From positions 70,139,505 through 70,203,504 of the forward strand of contig JAVHZZ010000005.1 in NCBI GenBank assembly GCA_036250195.1: 64,000 bases of DNA, given 5' to 3'. A program made the translations under genes and the position numbers. How positions within the stretch are numbered: the stretch's first letter is position 1; the number at the start of each line of letters is the position of its first letter. Under the pieces are notes generated by a model, which was not told the origin of the DNA, searched no databases, and was given only the letters and a program-made list of their open reading frames with translations. Positions 24,268 to 37,452 of this stretch are shown here, in pieces. This DNA comes from Mixophyes australis (lineage: Eukaryota > Chordata > Amphibia > Anura > Limnodynastidae).

Positions 24268-24469
24268 CATACTTGCCTACTATTTGGACCTTCCATCTGA
24301 TTTGAATCACGATGGGCCAGGCTCTGCTGCACAATGCCACAATTTTCGAATTGTGCCAACAAGGCCCTGACCACTTCACAAAAAAGAGAAGCATGATCCA
24401 GGAGGTTGGTCTACTTATTTCTGAAAAATGCAGGACTTTCCAGGACATTATTGGAGAGTAAGCAAGTAT
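24268..24469. mobile_element. Decayed hAT-type MITE, 'catacttgcc' family
   Basis: It starts 'catacttgcctac' and ends 'gagagtaagcaagtat', with 'gactttccaggacattatt' as an eroded form of the family's 'gagtctcccggacatt' block. No matching octamer flanks remain, so it is older than the copies at 7117 and 10468. Confidence 0.7.
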
Positions 24470-25493
24470 ATACCACTGTGATAATAAAAAATTGCTGATA
24501 AGGCGATATTTCTATATTGCTGCAGTAGTCCTGTACTAAGTATACAGAGTCATGTTTTTTTAGTGGTGTTGGTTAAAACACTACTCTAGAGAGGAGTTGC
24601 TAGCCTGTATGTTTAAAGATAAGAGAACTACAAGGAAAGAGAGAAGAGTAAAGTGTGTTTTTGTACCAGGGCCTCACATTCCCCTAGTTTTGCAAATGCT
24701 TATTTGGAGGTTCATGCATAACAGAAACATCTTTGATTATCACTAAACCCACATAATTATTGTCACAATAAGCCACACATAAACCTTACTGATGTGTAGG
24801 TCAACCAAATGTTCTGTCTAGAAATTATTAAAATCCTCAAAATTATATCTATCTATTATCCACCCAGCTCTGTCAACACTAAGGTTTGGTTCAAGAGGTG
24901 ACACTCTTCTAGAACATCTTCAGTTACTCCATGGCCTATCAACCTAATTTAATAATAGTTGCTGTAAACCAAAAATGATCTGCCTTCATTGTAGGGTTTA
25001 TTTAACAAAAATCAAAAGGCACGTGAATTTATTAAGAACACAAAGACAGAATGTTATTAAGGTTATTAAATGGAGTTTAATATGAGAAAGAAAATCACAA
25101 TACTTTTTGAATAAAATGGTGCTAAAAACTGACATAGAGAAATACAAGTGCTAAAAACTGACATAGAGAAATACAAATGCAAACCAGTTTTCTTAAAAAG
25201 ACAAAAACATCATATGAGCACTTTAAACCCATTTCTTTTCCACTCAAGGAGTGTGCTTCTATGTAATTCTGCTTTATAACTGGTTTTACTTTTTGCTCAA
25301 ACACAGTTCTAGTCAGAAATTCTAATAATATGATATATTTCTTCTGGAATTTAAAAGAGATATAATATTATATCCATTAAATAAGGTATGATTCTCCCAA
25401 CATATGAATAGGAAATATTAATATTTTATAGTTTCCTTGGAAAATAGACTATTTCTCTGCCTTCCTTAGGTGACTTGTATCTATGGAAGACAC
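24470..25493. other. Unannotated spacer with a 29-bp tandem duplication
   Basis: A 29-bp unit beginning 'gtgctaaaaactgacataga' is repeated exactly twice (25119-25147 and 25148-25176). Otherwise AT-rich unique sequence. Confidence 0.5.
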
Positions 25494-25496
25494 ATT

Positions 25497-25799
25497 TGGC
25501 ATGATTCAATAAGGAAAGTAAAGCAAAAAATAAATGAGTAACTTTTCGCCTGGGCAAAACCATGTTGCATTGGAGGGGAGATTTATAGTTGGGGTAGGGA
25601 ATGTCCTAGATCAACTTTAAATTTTAGTGCACCAATAAAACTATCAAGTATTTGTGTGCTACATAAAAAAAACAGCCAATATTTAACTTATGTGCAAAAA
25701 AATGAATTAATTTGCACCCCTTGCATTGTAACATGGTTTTTTTGTCCAGGAGAAAACTCACTCAATTTTTTGCCTTACATTCCTTAATGAACCAGATCC
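25497..25799. mobile_element. Foldback element, family B copy 3
   Basis: Left end 'tggcatgattcaataagga', right end 'ttccttaatgaaccagatcc', flanked by ATT on both sides (25494-25496, 25800-25802). The interior has the family's 'accatgttgcattgga' and 'gcattgtaacatggtt' blocks. Termini carry point changes relative to the 12978 copy. Confidence 0.8.
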
Positions 25800-26059
25800 A
25801 TTGTGTGTAGTTAGTTTCAATAAATACAAATATATACAGGGGTTATGAAAAGTGTTGTTTTTTAAATGTATTCTTTATTTATTGCATGTAATATGTTAAA
25901 TAAACAGATGCATGCCTATACAATCTTTCATATGTATAACTTAGCAATTACGTATAGAAAACATTTTTTTTACATTTTACATTATAAATAAAGGGGGAAG
26001 TAAATTCAAGAGGAGGGGGGATTTGGGGAGTAGGTCACTTGGACAGAGACATATCACTA

Positions 26060-26350
26060 AAAGGAGGATATGGATTTTCTCCATTGCATCACTGCCTCCC
26101 TTCGTGCCTGTTTTGTCCTCCCTCCCTTAGGATGTAAGCTCATATGAGCAAGGCCCCTCTCCCCTCCTGTCTTCATACCGACTCTTCTGCTCCGCCCACA
26201 CTCCATATGTCTGCCCGGAGTTTCCGAAGCATTGGTACTTAGTGTTTATTGTTCTGTGATGTTTACCCTGTATGGTCTACTGTTCGTATTATGTAAGGCG
26301 CTGCGAAAACCCTGTGGCGCCCAACAAATAAATGATAATAATAATAATAT
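26060..26350 (+). mobile_element. 3' terminus of an L2-type LINE
   Basis: The segment ends 'ggcgcccaacaaataaatga' followed by a (TAA)n run, a common form of L2 3' ends in amphibians and fish. It includes 'gtaaggcgctgcgaaaaccc' just upstream. No RT sequence remains. It lies in the same orientation as the 30620-32510 fragment but is a separate insertion. Confidence 0.65.
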
Positions 26351-29300
26351 GGTCTAATGTAAAATAGATTGTGGGAGAACGTTTAAGTCAAGAAACAAGT
26401 GCAAGGAATTTATAAAAGACAATCAGGGATTGGCTTAGTTTTCTATTGTGAGGGGAGTGGAGGGAAACATATTGTTTTGATGTATGTATTTTTCCTATAG
26501 AAATATATAATGCCCTTGGAGTGACCCTAACTTGTCCATCTGGTCAAAGGAATTTCTGAAATCTTTCAGCATCTGGAGGTGGAGCAATAAACCATAATCT
26601 ATGACATTAGGCATCTCTACATAAATATATATCAGTATTCATTAAACTCCATTAAACTATGGTTTATTTATATGCAGGAATTTTACATTTTAAATTTACT
26701 CATATCTTGGGAGAGGTCTGGGCCACATTCATATATTATTTTCCTAACTCCTGATTAGGCCATAATAATGACGATTATTAATACTTTAATTACTTAACCA
26801 GATAACCTCCTGTTCTCTAAGTTTACATTAACATTATTCGTAGCTGATATTTGAGTTGGTGTTTAAACAAGTAAACAATGCACGCTACACAGATCAACCT
26901 TAGAGGCATGACAACTTTGGAATTAAGATTAAATTGAACAAATATGATGAAAAGACAATCAACTGTATGTACTGTATTCTTCCCATATGGTGACAATTTC
27001 ACTAGTGCGCAGATAAATAGTCACTGCACTTAGCAGCAGAATGATTTATGGCTGAGACAAAACATTTTATTATGTAGTGTGATGGAGTGCAGACAATAAT
27101 TCATTCCGGAAAGGCCAACAGAAGATATACATTCTTCTTTACAAATAATGAAATAGAAAAGACAGATTATGCAACTTATGAGGGGAACGTACCACCTAAT
27201 ATTCAACCTGTGTAACCATTTATTGATTTTAGATGCTGTTATCAGATACTCTTGAATAATGCTTGCAGGATATTCATGTCTATGAGGAAAAAAACTCATA
27301 ACTGGTTTAAACCAAACCTGAATATTTATATAAATATATTGTTCTGCTGATGTCCAAGTCATTTTGCCTTTATCAAAATGATCAGAAAATAAACAAAGTG
27401 GTAATTTGATTAAGACATAAATTACCATATCAAAAGCAAATATTGCTAATGGAGAAATGTACCATAACACATATAAAAGCTATAATATGAATTTGAACAG
27501 CAGGAGACATCCATCCCTGCCTCAGCGAGCATCAAGGGAGACACAGACAACATGATTACATGTAAGTGCATCTGGCAAGTAAGCAATAAAAAGTAAACCA
27601 ACAAAAAGAAAAGCACTGAGACCAACTGCATTACATGTACACTATTTAAAACATGACAAATGGGTCTTTATCTGAGCTGTGGTGAATGTAGTAGGAATTG
27701 ATGAAATTAAATTGAATCTTAGAATAAATTAGTTGCTTACTAGAAAGAAACACATTAATAAAGAAACACATTAGCAACGGGGTGAAACATGAAAGTACCT
27801 GTATCAACAAAGAAGAGAGTTTGATGAAAGGATGGCAGAAATGGCTTTTCTGTAAATGATTGTAATAAAGTTCCCCCCTCTTAAATTTTGTTCACCACTT
27901 TTGACAACAATAGGCAGGAGAGGACTGAAAGGAAGATTGGAGCGTTCAGTGCTACATTAGATGCATGTGGTTATTTTCAGAGCTCTCAACAAATAACGCT
28001 CTACCTTTTCAGACTTCTCCAAATGATCATTGTCAAAGGCAGCATTCAAAGCAGTAGCTCTACAACTAATTATAAGGCCAAGACTTATATTAAAAGACGG
28101 TCATATTGAATTGTTCCTTAATTTAAATAAAATTAAGTAGATTTGGCTAAAATCATTGTGTAATCCATTAGAGCCTGGTCAATAATCTGGAACTCCACAA
28201 ACTATTGACTGTAATGAATAAACCCAGTCATCTATATCGACAAGTCAATAAAGTTGATCTGTGTTGCATATTGTTGACACAATTTTGTCTTTTCACAAAC
28301 TATTTTCAGCTACCTTGATCTAATCATATGACATTATTTAACATTAATAACCCCTTAATCATTTAAATTACTCATAGAATAAGGCCATGAAGGTTTGTGG
28401 AGATGACATGAAGAAGGGGGGCATCACAGCAAGAAGAGCCTAGAGGTGCAAAAAAATTTAAATTTGGTCTTGGTGGCTCCAGAGCTGTCTGATGTTTAAC
28501 ATGACTATATCTAAATAATCTAAAATAAGGAAAGCTACTTTTATTATGTAGCTATGTATCCCGTTCAGTAACTTTTAAACAATATTTGCATTTCATTTAT
28601 GTATACCAGAATGAAATCTGTGTCTGATGCTTGTTTAATACCGAATAACTGTATTAGCATTTCCTAAAGTGGAAAGTAATCATAGCTTTCTGCAAGGCAT
28701 GTTTACTGTTCCATTGAAACCAGCAAAGCAAAAAGGACATTCTGTTTTGCTCATTGCCTAAACTATATGCTGACAGAACCATAACAGATCCAAAGAATAA
28801 ATAGACAATAATGAGCAAAGACTGATCTTGGGCCTCAATCACATGGTGCCTTGCAGAAATAATTCTTACCCGCAGTTTCTTATATATTCAACTTGGACAA
28901 AACTTTGCATACTGGAAACTTATTGTTACATGAATATAAGCTTGATGTCACTAGGACAACAATTTATAGTCTAGCTGCAATTAAACTATCTTTACAACAA
29001 GGAGCAACACAGTATAGACCCACTCAGAAGACTATAACTATTTTGTTTATAGGGCTCTTTTCCCCTATCATTGTGTTTGCATTAAAAAAACACATGTGAA
29101 AATGCATATAAATTAAAATTGTTTATGCATGTGCTTGATATACAGTTCACTTGCAGTTTATATTCGTTGGACAGGTTTGCAAGCATTTGTGAATGCATCC
29201 AGATCACATGTGGTATGAAACTATTTCTATTCTTTTCAGTACGGTTTCGAGCAAGTGCATTACATGCAGAAACTACATTGAAATGAATGGAAGAAGTTCT

Positions 29301-29849
29301 GGATATTAAATAAGTAAATAAATACAAAAAGGGCAACATAAACCCCCCAAGTCCCTCAACCAGCACCAGTGCTAGACATACTGGACTGGTTAACACTAAA
29401 CAAGGGAACAAGAAGGTTAGGGCTCTCCTGCTAGAGTTTAAACCCACCCCATGCTAGACAAACTGAACTGCTTACCACCATTAACAGGAAAACCAACAAC
29501 ATAGTGGGAACTATTTCCAATCAGGTCATCACGGGACAGAAGGCACAAAATATCATGGCCCCCCTCTCAGAGATTACCAGCCCTATGCTGAAAAGCGTTG
29601 ATGCTCTTCCCATTCAATAGGCTTTTGGAGTCACAGTGATCCACTGGTGTGGCAACTTTGTCACCTCTGTAGTCCTCCAGTTTGATGGTAAAGAGTCCAT
29701 AAAACCTCATTCAATTATAAAAAAATAGTAACAAATGTAAACAAAACACACACAAGTTTTTTAAAAATAAAAACTCTCTTTCAAAACCCTTGTTCACCAA
29801 TTTATTACCAAGAAATTTAATTTTCCTTATTTGTATTTCAAATACATTT
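26351..29849. other. Long AT-rich stretch without recognised gene
   Basis: Includes a 146-codon minus-strand frame (27470-27030) rich in Ile, Cys and Phe with no domain pattern, judged to be chance. No repeats or exons recognised. Confidence 0.45.
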
Positions 29850-30105
29850 TCTTCTTGTAATACAAAAGGGATTTGTAAAAAATGGATCTGTAAGTCACAG
29901 AAAATGCTTTTTATTTGTCATCCAGTGGGAATACTTAATATGTAACCCACAGGAAATGTTCCTTATTTGTAACCCAAGGGGGTCTTCTTGTAATCCACAG
30001 GAAATATTTTTATATTTAATCCACAGTAAATCATCTTCTTGTAATCCAAGGGAACTCTTCTTCTTCATTTAAAGTCTTCTTTAATTGTAATTTACTGGAA
30101 ATAAA
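29850..30105. repeat. Degenerate tandem repeat, unit about 30 bp
   Basis: Seven or eight diverged copies of a motif like 'cttgtaatccacaggaaat' follow one another ('tgtaacccacaggaaatg', 'gtaacccaaggggg', 'cttgtaatccaagggaac'). Spacing varies from about 20 to 35 bp. It is an old minisatellite. Confidence 0.7.
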
Positions 30106-30619
30106 TGACATGAACTGCTCCTGATTGACTTAGCTACTCAGCCAAACAAGCAGTTTCCCAAGATAGACTCCACAAATAACATTGCTGTGGAGCTCCATTC
30201 ACACCAGTTTTCCTTTAATTTCAATAGTCTATTCATTTCAATGAACATTTTATATGTAGTGCACAACTATATTCAAAATGAATAGGTCATGGCAATGAAT
30301 GCACCATTGACATGGACATAAAATATATAGCCCAATGCTGGTGTAACTGTTACCAGATGGATAATTTGGCAATTAAACATGAAGACAGCAGTAAGAGACA
30401 GCCGCACATTAGCTTAGCGCTTAACCCTACCTCCCACTTTATATTATTCTTACAAATATAAAGTATTGACAATTGTGGAAACTGTTAGTAAATGACTCTG
30501 TAGCACTCAAGAGTGCCATCACAACAATAACAAGGCTGTTTCAAGGATCTACAGAACTACAATCTCTGGAAGCACTTTTTTCTTGTGAATTCCTGATTTT
30601 ATTAACAGCTTTTGGCTTT
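30106..30619. other. Unannotated spacer
   Basis: AT-rich; nothing recognised. Confidence 0.4.
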
Positions 30620-32510
30620 TGACCCATCCCTGGGCCCTGTTCAATCCCCATTGCTCACATTCCTCATTCCACTCTAAAACATTCCAACCACTCAGTACTT
30701 CCATTCTTTCCAACTTTATTTGCATATCTCCACTACCCTCCCTCCCCTTTTCCTGTACACTTTGAAAAGCAAGATCTGTTTGCAACAAACTCACATCTAT
30801 CCATAATCTATTAATTTTAAAATCCCTCACCCTTGTTGCCAATAAATAAATCTGGATTACCTCTTCTGACACTACATCTTCTGCAGTTTTCTCCATTGGG
30901 AGACTCTTCCTCAGCCATACTCCCGGGCCTGGAAACAGAGAAGGTTAGTGGAGTAAGCATCCTATTTTCTCTCTGCTGCACCTTCCAAGTCATACTTCCG
31001 GAACCTTCTCTCTCATTCTCTTACTTTGAAGTCCACACTATCCATCTATTCTCTCCTCTCCAACTTCATATTTCTGTCATTTATTGCCCATCAGGTCCAA
31101 TTTCCCAATTCCTTGACAAAGTTGCAGCCTAGCTCATTTATTTCCTAATTTTTTACCTGTCATATTAGGTGATTTCAACATTCCCATTTCCAACCTCACT
31201 GTCTCACAAAACTTATTTCATTAGCTTCCTCCTTTGGTCTATCCCAGTGTACTTCATGTCCCACCCACTGTGATACACACTCCTTTGACCTTGTCTTCTC
31301 CTGCTTCTGCTGTACTTCTCATTTCTTAAACTTGGCTTACTGACTCTCTGATGACAACTTCCTTTCTTTCAGCCTCACCTTATCACATGTTTCCCTTTAC
31401 ACCCAAATCCACATGCACACAGCAACACCAAAGTATTCTCAGCCAGATCCACTTTTGATTTTCTTTAAAAAATAAAACTACTCTTTTTATAACTATTCTG
31501 CCCTGCTCTTTCTACAACAAAAAACACACTTATTTAAGCCCTAGTCAATGCATCTCCAGCCACCACATACAGACTCAGATGATTAAAACCTCAACCATGG
31601 CACAACAAACACACTTGCTGCTCACAAAATACTCCTGCAGTGCTGTGCACCACTGGAGGGAATCTTATGCCAACTACCTCTATACCTTTATAACTTCATT
31701 CTTTCATCTACAACACTGCCCTTTCACTTGCCAAATTGTTACTTGCCATATTTTGCTAATATCTATCCAGTCTTCTATCCCCAATGCATCCGTGCCACCT
31801 TAAAAATGCCGCTGGGCCCAACTGCATCCTACCTCACAACCCATGATTTTCCAACTACTTCAAAGAGAAAATTCAACAAGTTGTATCCTCATACAAAGTC
31901 CAGCACACCCCCCACCTTCCCTTACACTCCACAATCCACCCCCTCAGCTCATTTTCTCCAGTAACTGAGGACAATCTCTATGCACTCATGTAATCATCTC
32001 ATTCTACAACCGACCAGACCCTTTTTCTTTCCAATTCTCTGTTCCCTATCCCCAAGTGCATGCCTCCCTCTAGTCCACCTCTTAAACCTTTTTTTCCCAC
32101 TGGCAAACTTTCCATCCTCCTTTAAACACGCGCTCATCTCACCAATCTCTTGACCCAGCTTATCTCTCTATCTACCACCCTATTTCTCCCTACCCTTTTG
32201 CCTCCAAATTACTTGAGTGACTAGTGTACACCACTTATCTCACGTTCTCTTCTCTCATGTCTTTACCAGCTCTCTTCATTCAGGTTTTCAGCCTCAACAT
32301 TCAACTACACTCACAAAAGTAATCAATAACTTACTTACAGCACAGTCAACGGGTCACTTCTCCATTCTCATGCTCCTCTCTGCTGCTTTCAACACTGTTG
32401 ATCACCCACTTCTCCTGCACATCCATCACGCAGTTGGCCTTCATGACACAGTTCTTTACTGGTTCACTTCCTACCTATCAAGCAGATTTCCACCTCTCCA
32501 CTTTTTTTTA
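30620..32510 (+). pseudogene. L2-type LINE ORF2 remnant (endonuclease and RT start)
   Basis: Translation in shifting frames shows the order expected of an L2 ORF2: an endonuclease segment with 'ISVIYCPSGPISQFLDK' (about 31065-31115) and 'LGDFNIP' (about 31168), a Pro/Ser-rich linker, 'PFASKLLE' (about 32195), 'GFQPQHSTTLTKVINNLL' (about 32283) and 'LSAAFNTVDHPLLL' then 'WFTSYLSSR' (to about 32490). Stops and frameshifts interrupt it and the RT core is lost after about 32500, where a T-rich run begins. In the intact family the 'AAFDTVDHPLL' motif carries a catalytic Asp; here it reads Asn. It is non-functional. Confidence 0.82.
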
Positions 32511-33391
32511 CAATTATTATTATTTTATTTTTTTAAATAGTACATTTAAAACCAGTCTCCATCATCATATTATGTTGACTGGCATATCAACATCATGATG
32601 ATACGCTTAATCATCATGCTTTATACACACACAAGCATGTAAGAATATATGTTGAGTTGCACATCTTAACTGCACCAACAGTGAAGGGTTAAATAGAATA
32701 TAAAGTGGTTCCTAAAATAACTATAATGCTGTGCATACATGGTACTTAGCTATGCTTTTGGAGTTGGGCGAATGCTGTGAGCAAACATCAGTATGAGCCT
32801 CAATATGCACCTTGTTCTCATCATGTAACTTCATATAGCTTAGGTAATCAGTCTTTTCATTACATTATATCCATACCCTTTAAATAATATCCACAGGAAT
32901 ATGTAATTAGACCTTAAATAAAACTGATGTACTAACAGCATTGTTTCTTGCCAACCCTGTATCTATGTTACCATATTTATAAGAACTAATTTTTGGGGGT
33001 TACTACTACAATTGTTACTTTTCAGGGTTTTTATCATTATTACTCATCCTGATTCCTTTTTGTAGTACGTGCATTGTTATACCGTGTTCACTTAACAAAA
33101 TATATTAAAGACAATGAATTACAAACAACTATGTAATAAATAATCATTGTATATTTTAAGATAAGGGAAGCCATGAAAGTCTATACATTTAAACTTCAAG
33201 GATTGTTGATGTACAGATGGAAACATATTTAGATAGAAAAACAAACAGTATATTTGCCTGTTTATCTCTTATGTCTATTCACACATATTTTGTTTTCTAG
33301 CTCACAAGCATGCTAACATATGCACTTTATGTGAATGAATCATTCTCTAGAAACTGACTACTATTGTGATATTTATACTGAAAAGAATATT
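32511..33391. other. Unannotated spacer
   Basis: AT-rich; nothing recognised. Confidence 0.45.
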
Positions 33392-33435
33392 GTATTATTA
33401 TTATTATTATTATTATTACTACTATCATTATTACC
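33392..33435. repeat. (ATT)n microsatellite
   Basis: About ten ATT units followed by imperfect trinucleotides. Confidence 0.9.
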
Positions 33436-35074
33436 ACAACTATGGTACTGTATCTAGAACTAATTCATATTGCAAAGATGTTTTATGTGTAAAAATGTGA
33501 AGCCAGAGCATCAGATAATGCGATTTTCTATCATTATATTACTATACAAGAAAGTTTTAATTGTGAATTAAAATGTAAAAATATAAAACAAATGCAAGAA
33601 CATAGATTTGGAGAAATATGTGATAGACATTCAGTTTACATATGCAGGTACATTTAATAATGTCACATACACTCGCATGCATAAAATTGCAACTTATTGT
33701 TAACACAGATTGCATTTTCCACCCATCCTACTTTTTCTCTATAGAAGAAAAGAATGATTCTCAAACGGCAATCATCATTACAAAGAAGAAATACAGTAAG
33801 CTCGCATTTGGCTCTATGGAGAATACTAAACTTTATCATGTATAGTGAGTTTGGACAATTTCAAAGACATTTGTCTAGTTTCAAACTATAGAGAGGATTT
33901 CTGAAATATTCAAACTATGAAATATAAGTAATGTGTGTGTATGTCATTGGTTCCCCTTTAAGCAAACTTCCTCCCACTCACTATAGGCTGGTTGTCACGG
34001 AGTTAGGATTTGGAGGTATAAGACCTGTGGGGTGAGCAGACCAATGATGTGTTCCCTCAGAACTAGTGCCTGTCTCTGAAGGTGCCGGTAACTGCCGTGT
34101 ATACTGGTGTGAGGATCAGGAGGACTAGCAAAGTGACAAATGCCTTGCAGAGGATGTGGAGACTGCTGCTGGTCTGTTATTTAGTAGATGGATATAACTT
34201 TTGAAGAATATAAGTTACCCTAATGGGCGCTATTAGAGGGTCTAGTTTTGCAGAGCAAGGACATACTGCATTTGATATTGTGGGACAATATAACAACAGA
34301 GTGCACTGTAATACATGTGGGATATATTGTATGGGTCACACAGACCAGTCTGAGCATAAGTTGCTGTTTAATAACACTGTTTTGTGTAGAACTCATTTGT
34401 ATTCTTTACACAATTCCATTAAATTGGAGACCTGTTTTGTTACCACAAAATGCATCACCAGAACAATTCACACTCCACTATCTTTGGTATGCTGGTAGTG
34501 TTGTTGACATCTCCAGACAAGACACCACAGAAAATGTTATACAAATAAGGATCTAGAATCCTGTAAGTAAAGTATCAACAGACTACTAATACAAAAGAGT
34601 TTAATTTGATCAAATGCAGTTTATTGTCACATACAATATTTTTTTCTGTTTGTTTCCACTAGAGGTGTCCAACATATTAGAGAATTACAGTTACTTTCAG
34701 GCCTGAAATACAATCCCTAATACATTTGAGTTTGGATGGCTAAGACTATGGATGCACCTGGAGATCCTTTTGCATAAGATCATTTATATGTCAAGCCACG
34801 CCATGCCACGCCACTGTGGGCACACCCAATTACTCACTTGGTTTTGGACTTGGCCTCATTAGCACGGCTGACAGTGAATGATTGTGAGGCACACTCATGG
34901 CTGCAAGTCTTGCTGTACTGAGACATGCCAACATGGGTATTCTCATGAATAATGTATAGGTGTTATGTACCTGTATAATTCAGAGCCCCTGCTATGCGGT
35001 GCCTATGATAGGCTCTATCATGTTCCTGGGTGCGTTGTTACTTGCGTTTCTTCTTGTGTTTTGACCCAATCTTA
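33436..35074. other. Unannotated stretch
   Basis: A candidate splice-flanked segment at 33745-33795 is treated under findings. Around 33995-34200 the sequence becomes less AT-rich, but no gene or repeat family could be named. Confidence 0.4.
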
Positions 35075-35198
35075 GGGGTAAATGTATCAAGCTGAGAGTT
35101 TTACGGCGGGTTTGAAAAGTGGAGATGCTGAGTATAGCAACCAATCAGATTCTATCTATCATTTTGTAGAAAGCACTAAATAAATGATAGCTAGAATT
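35075..35198. mobile_element. Truncated family A foldback MITE
   Basis: It starts 'ggggtaaatgtatcaagctg' after TTA and contains 'caaccaatcagattctat' and the inverted 'gatagctagaatt', but breaks off before the right terminus. It is the same subfamily as 42683-42855. Confidence 0.7.
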
Positions 35199-36435
35199 CA
35201 CACCCTAATCTCACTTGTTACCTGCCTGTCCCGACTTTGGACTATTCTTCCGGATCCTGACTTGTGGCTGCACCTAACTGTTGCTGAATCTGGCAGAATA
35301 TAGTCCTCGCTTTCTATGACTACTTAAGCTTTCAAATCAGTATATTTTTAGTCCAATGCACAGAACCCAATTCCTTAAAATCACTGCTAAAGAAGGTGCT
35401 TCTAAAGCAGTGGTCAGGGACTAGGGGTAAATTACCCCAAATGGGGTAAAAATTAAATTCCTGGGGGTAATGCTGCCGATTCCCTTGCTGTCAGTTGGAT
35501 TGTTGATGAAGTCTAGGCTCTAACTTCATCCAAACCTTGGAATATGTAGAATACGTAGAGAATAGAGGAGATGCAGTAATTTGTTTTCTCTCAAAACCAG
35601 AGTATTTCACCAATGTAATATTTTAATAAACTCATACACAAAGTGGTCAGACTGTAAAGAATGGACTGCTAGACCGCATTCTGCTTCAGAACATGGTCTA
35701 ATTACCTATTGCACAGCTGCTATACTATTTGATAAAGGCTTTTCTTTCACTTACTAGAACATTTTATTGTTGTTTTCTGGTTATACAGTTTTCTTTATCA
35801 GGAATGAAACAAAGACATTTATTGGTACATCAATTCTGGAGAAGGAAGGTTTACAGTGGTCTAGAACTCTTCTACCAGATCAGGAGAGTTGTCACAATCA
35901 ACCCTGGCAACACCCAGTCCGTTCAATCGGACCTGACTGCGAATATGTTGGAATAGTGCATTGTGACAATAATCATGACACATACACCATTTATTTAGTG
36001 TAACTCCTCTTTCCTTTTTTCCAGTTCCCTGGAACAAAATGATTTCTATCCTTATCTAAGTTTCCAAAATAAAATGAACAAATGATTAAAATGTATTTGG
36101 CTATGAATTACTAAACCAGGTTGGACACAGTTTCTATTAATTATAAAAAAACAAAATGGCAAGACGAAGTCTAAGATCATTATAAATGGATTTCATTTGT
36201 GCTACTTGATCAAAAAATACCACTATATAATTCTCAAAAAAAAAAAGTTGTTCTGTTGTATATCTGACATTTGGCTGTGAATGCAGAAGAATCCACTAAT
36301 GTTTTGTAGAAATGTTGTGATGCTGGAAAAACAATGGCCACCTACTCTACATACAATGGATTTTGTGTCTCTCTATGATGAATTATTATTTGTGCTATTA
36401 TATCGACTACTAGGAGCGGAAAATAATAAACTTAC
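35199..36435. other. Unannotated stretch downstream of the exon
   Basis: Near 35409 'cagtggtcagggactagggg' with 'ggggtaaattacccc'-like symmetry may be the left end of an old hAT element; no right end was found. The next exon of the znf385d-like gene was looked for and not seen. Confidence 0.35.
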
Positions 36436-36546
36436 TTCAGAATTAAATTTCAGCTGACAAATATTGCAGGGGGCGATTTGCTTCCTTCGCTGTGGTAAGG
36501 GAGCCCCAAATGTGTGATTAATAACTGCTTTTTGAACTGGGTCCAT
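36436..36546 (-). CDS. znf385d: ZNF385D-like internal exon (first zinc-finger half)
   Basis: A 111-bp exon on the minus strand encoding 37 residues in one frame, starting '[14 protein letters not shown]' and ending '..[11 protein letters not shown]'. On its strand it is preceded by a polypyrimidine tract and acceptor ('tttctgttgcag') and followed by a consensus donor ('gtaagt', 36435-36430). ZNF385 proteins are RNA/DNA-binding nuclear proteins with matrin/U1-type C2H2 fingers; the two Cys (residues 27 and 30) are the first ligands and the His ligands would come from the next exon. 'PLP.RRKQI..CNICQL' fits ZNF385D better than ZNF385B as I recall those proteins. Ala15, Gln19, Ala25-Pro26, Lys33 and Glu37 look like substitutions relative to mammals. 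Both ends fall on codon boundaries (phase 0). The surrounding window is then intron of a very large gene. Confidence 0.87.
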
Positions 36547-36548
36547 CT

Positions 36549-37125
36549 GCAACAGAAAGACAGAAATAAGTCTTGTTTAACCCAGATTTATCTTCATATG
36601 ATGAAGATGATAGCAGTGGTGAGCCTAATGCTTGAATGGATGTTTAGCAGGCAATATAAATGGATGCCTTTGTAACAATAAAAAATATATATATTTTGGG
36701 GATTTTTTTTTTACTTTTGTGCTGCTTTGAGTTAGTGGCACTAATCTCTGCACGAAATTAGCAGCAGAGAACGCAGATTTTCTTGCTAGATCTTTAGCTC
36801 AGGAACATACCATGTCTGACATGTATCCTGCATGTACAAAGTAGATGAATCAGTCTGTTATAAATTTAAGATAGAATTCTACAATTGTTGTGGGAGCATG
36901 AAGTAGGTGGATTCACCCTCAAGGTTATTGTGTTTGCCATAAAATAACTTTCTGTGATTGACGTGGAAGTAGACACAAAATAAAAAGTGGTATAGTAGAA
37001 AAAGACACACTGTACTAAATTAAGTTTCCTCTAAAGTCGAAAAAGCAAAACAAAAAATCATTAGCAATTTGCTTATTGAAAAGTATTATTATCTGGCATA
37101 TGCATGTGTATGTGTATGTACTGTA
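36549..37125. other. Intronic spacer upstream of the exon
   Basis: AT-rich; begins with the acceptor tract of the minus-strand exon. Nothing else recognised. Confidence 0.5.
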
Positions 37126-37127
37126 TA

Positions 37128-37449
37128 CAGGTATTCCTCACTTAACGACCGAGTTCCGTTCCTACGACTAGGTCGTTAAGCGAATTGGTCGCTAAGTGAG
37201 TACAGTACTGTTATATGCACCTACATGTATTGTAATCATTTTTATTGATTCTGAATGAAGAAATAGACTAAAGAAAACTGTATTTTGTTAGTTTGCTTTA
37301 CATTACATAACACTGCATAACAGAAAATAAACATGTGTACAGTAAAGCTCTACAAACAGCAGCAATTATAACAATGAGGACCCAGGGAGAACCTGGTCGT
37401 AACTCCGAGTGGTCATTAAATGGGTAGGTTGTTAAGTGAGGAATACCTG
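37128..37449. mobile_element. pogo/Tigger-like MITE with TA target duplication
   Basis: Left end 'caggtattcctcacttaacg', right end 'gttaagtgaggaatacctg', inverted and nearly identical over 24 bp, flanked by TA on both sides (37126-37127, 37450-37451). A second inverted pair inside ('gttccgttcctacgac' against 'ggtcgtaactccgag') extends the left and right domains. The TA duplication and CAG-starting termini fit Tc1/mariner-pogo elements. At 322 bp with no ORF it is non-autonomous. Confidence 0.82.
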
Positions 37450-37452
37450 TAT

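Noticed and set aside
27030..27470. 146-codon minus-strand open frame with hydrophobic stretches
   Set aside because: The hydrophobicity follows from AT-rich composition; no family pattern.
30549..30896. 115-codon minus-strand open frame
   Set aside because: It is antisense to the L2 ORF2 remnant, which has recognisable endonuclease and RT motifs.
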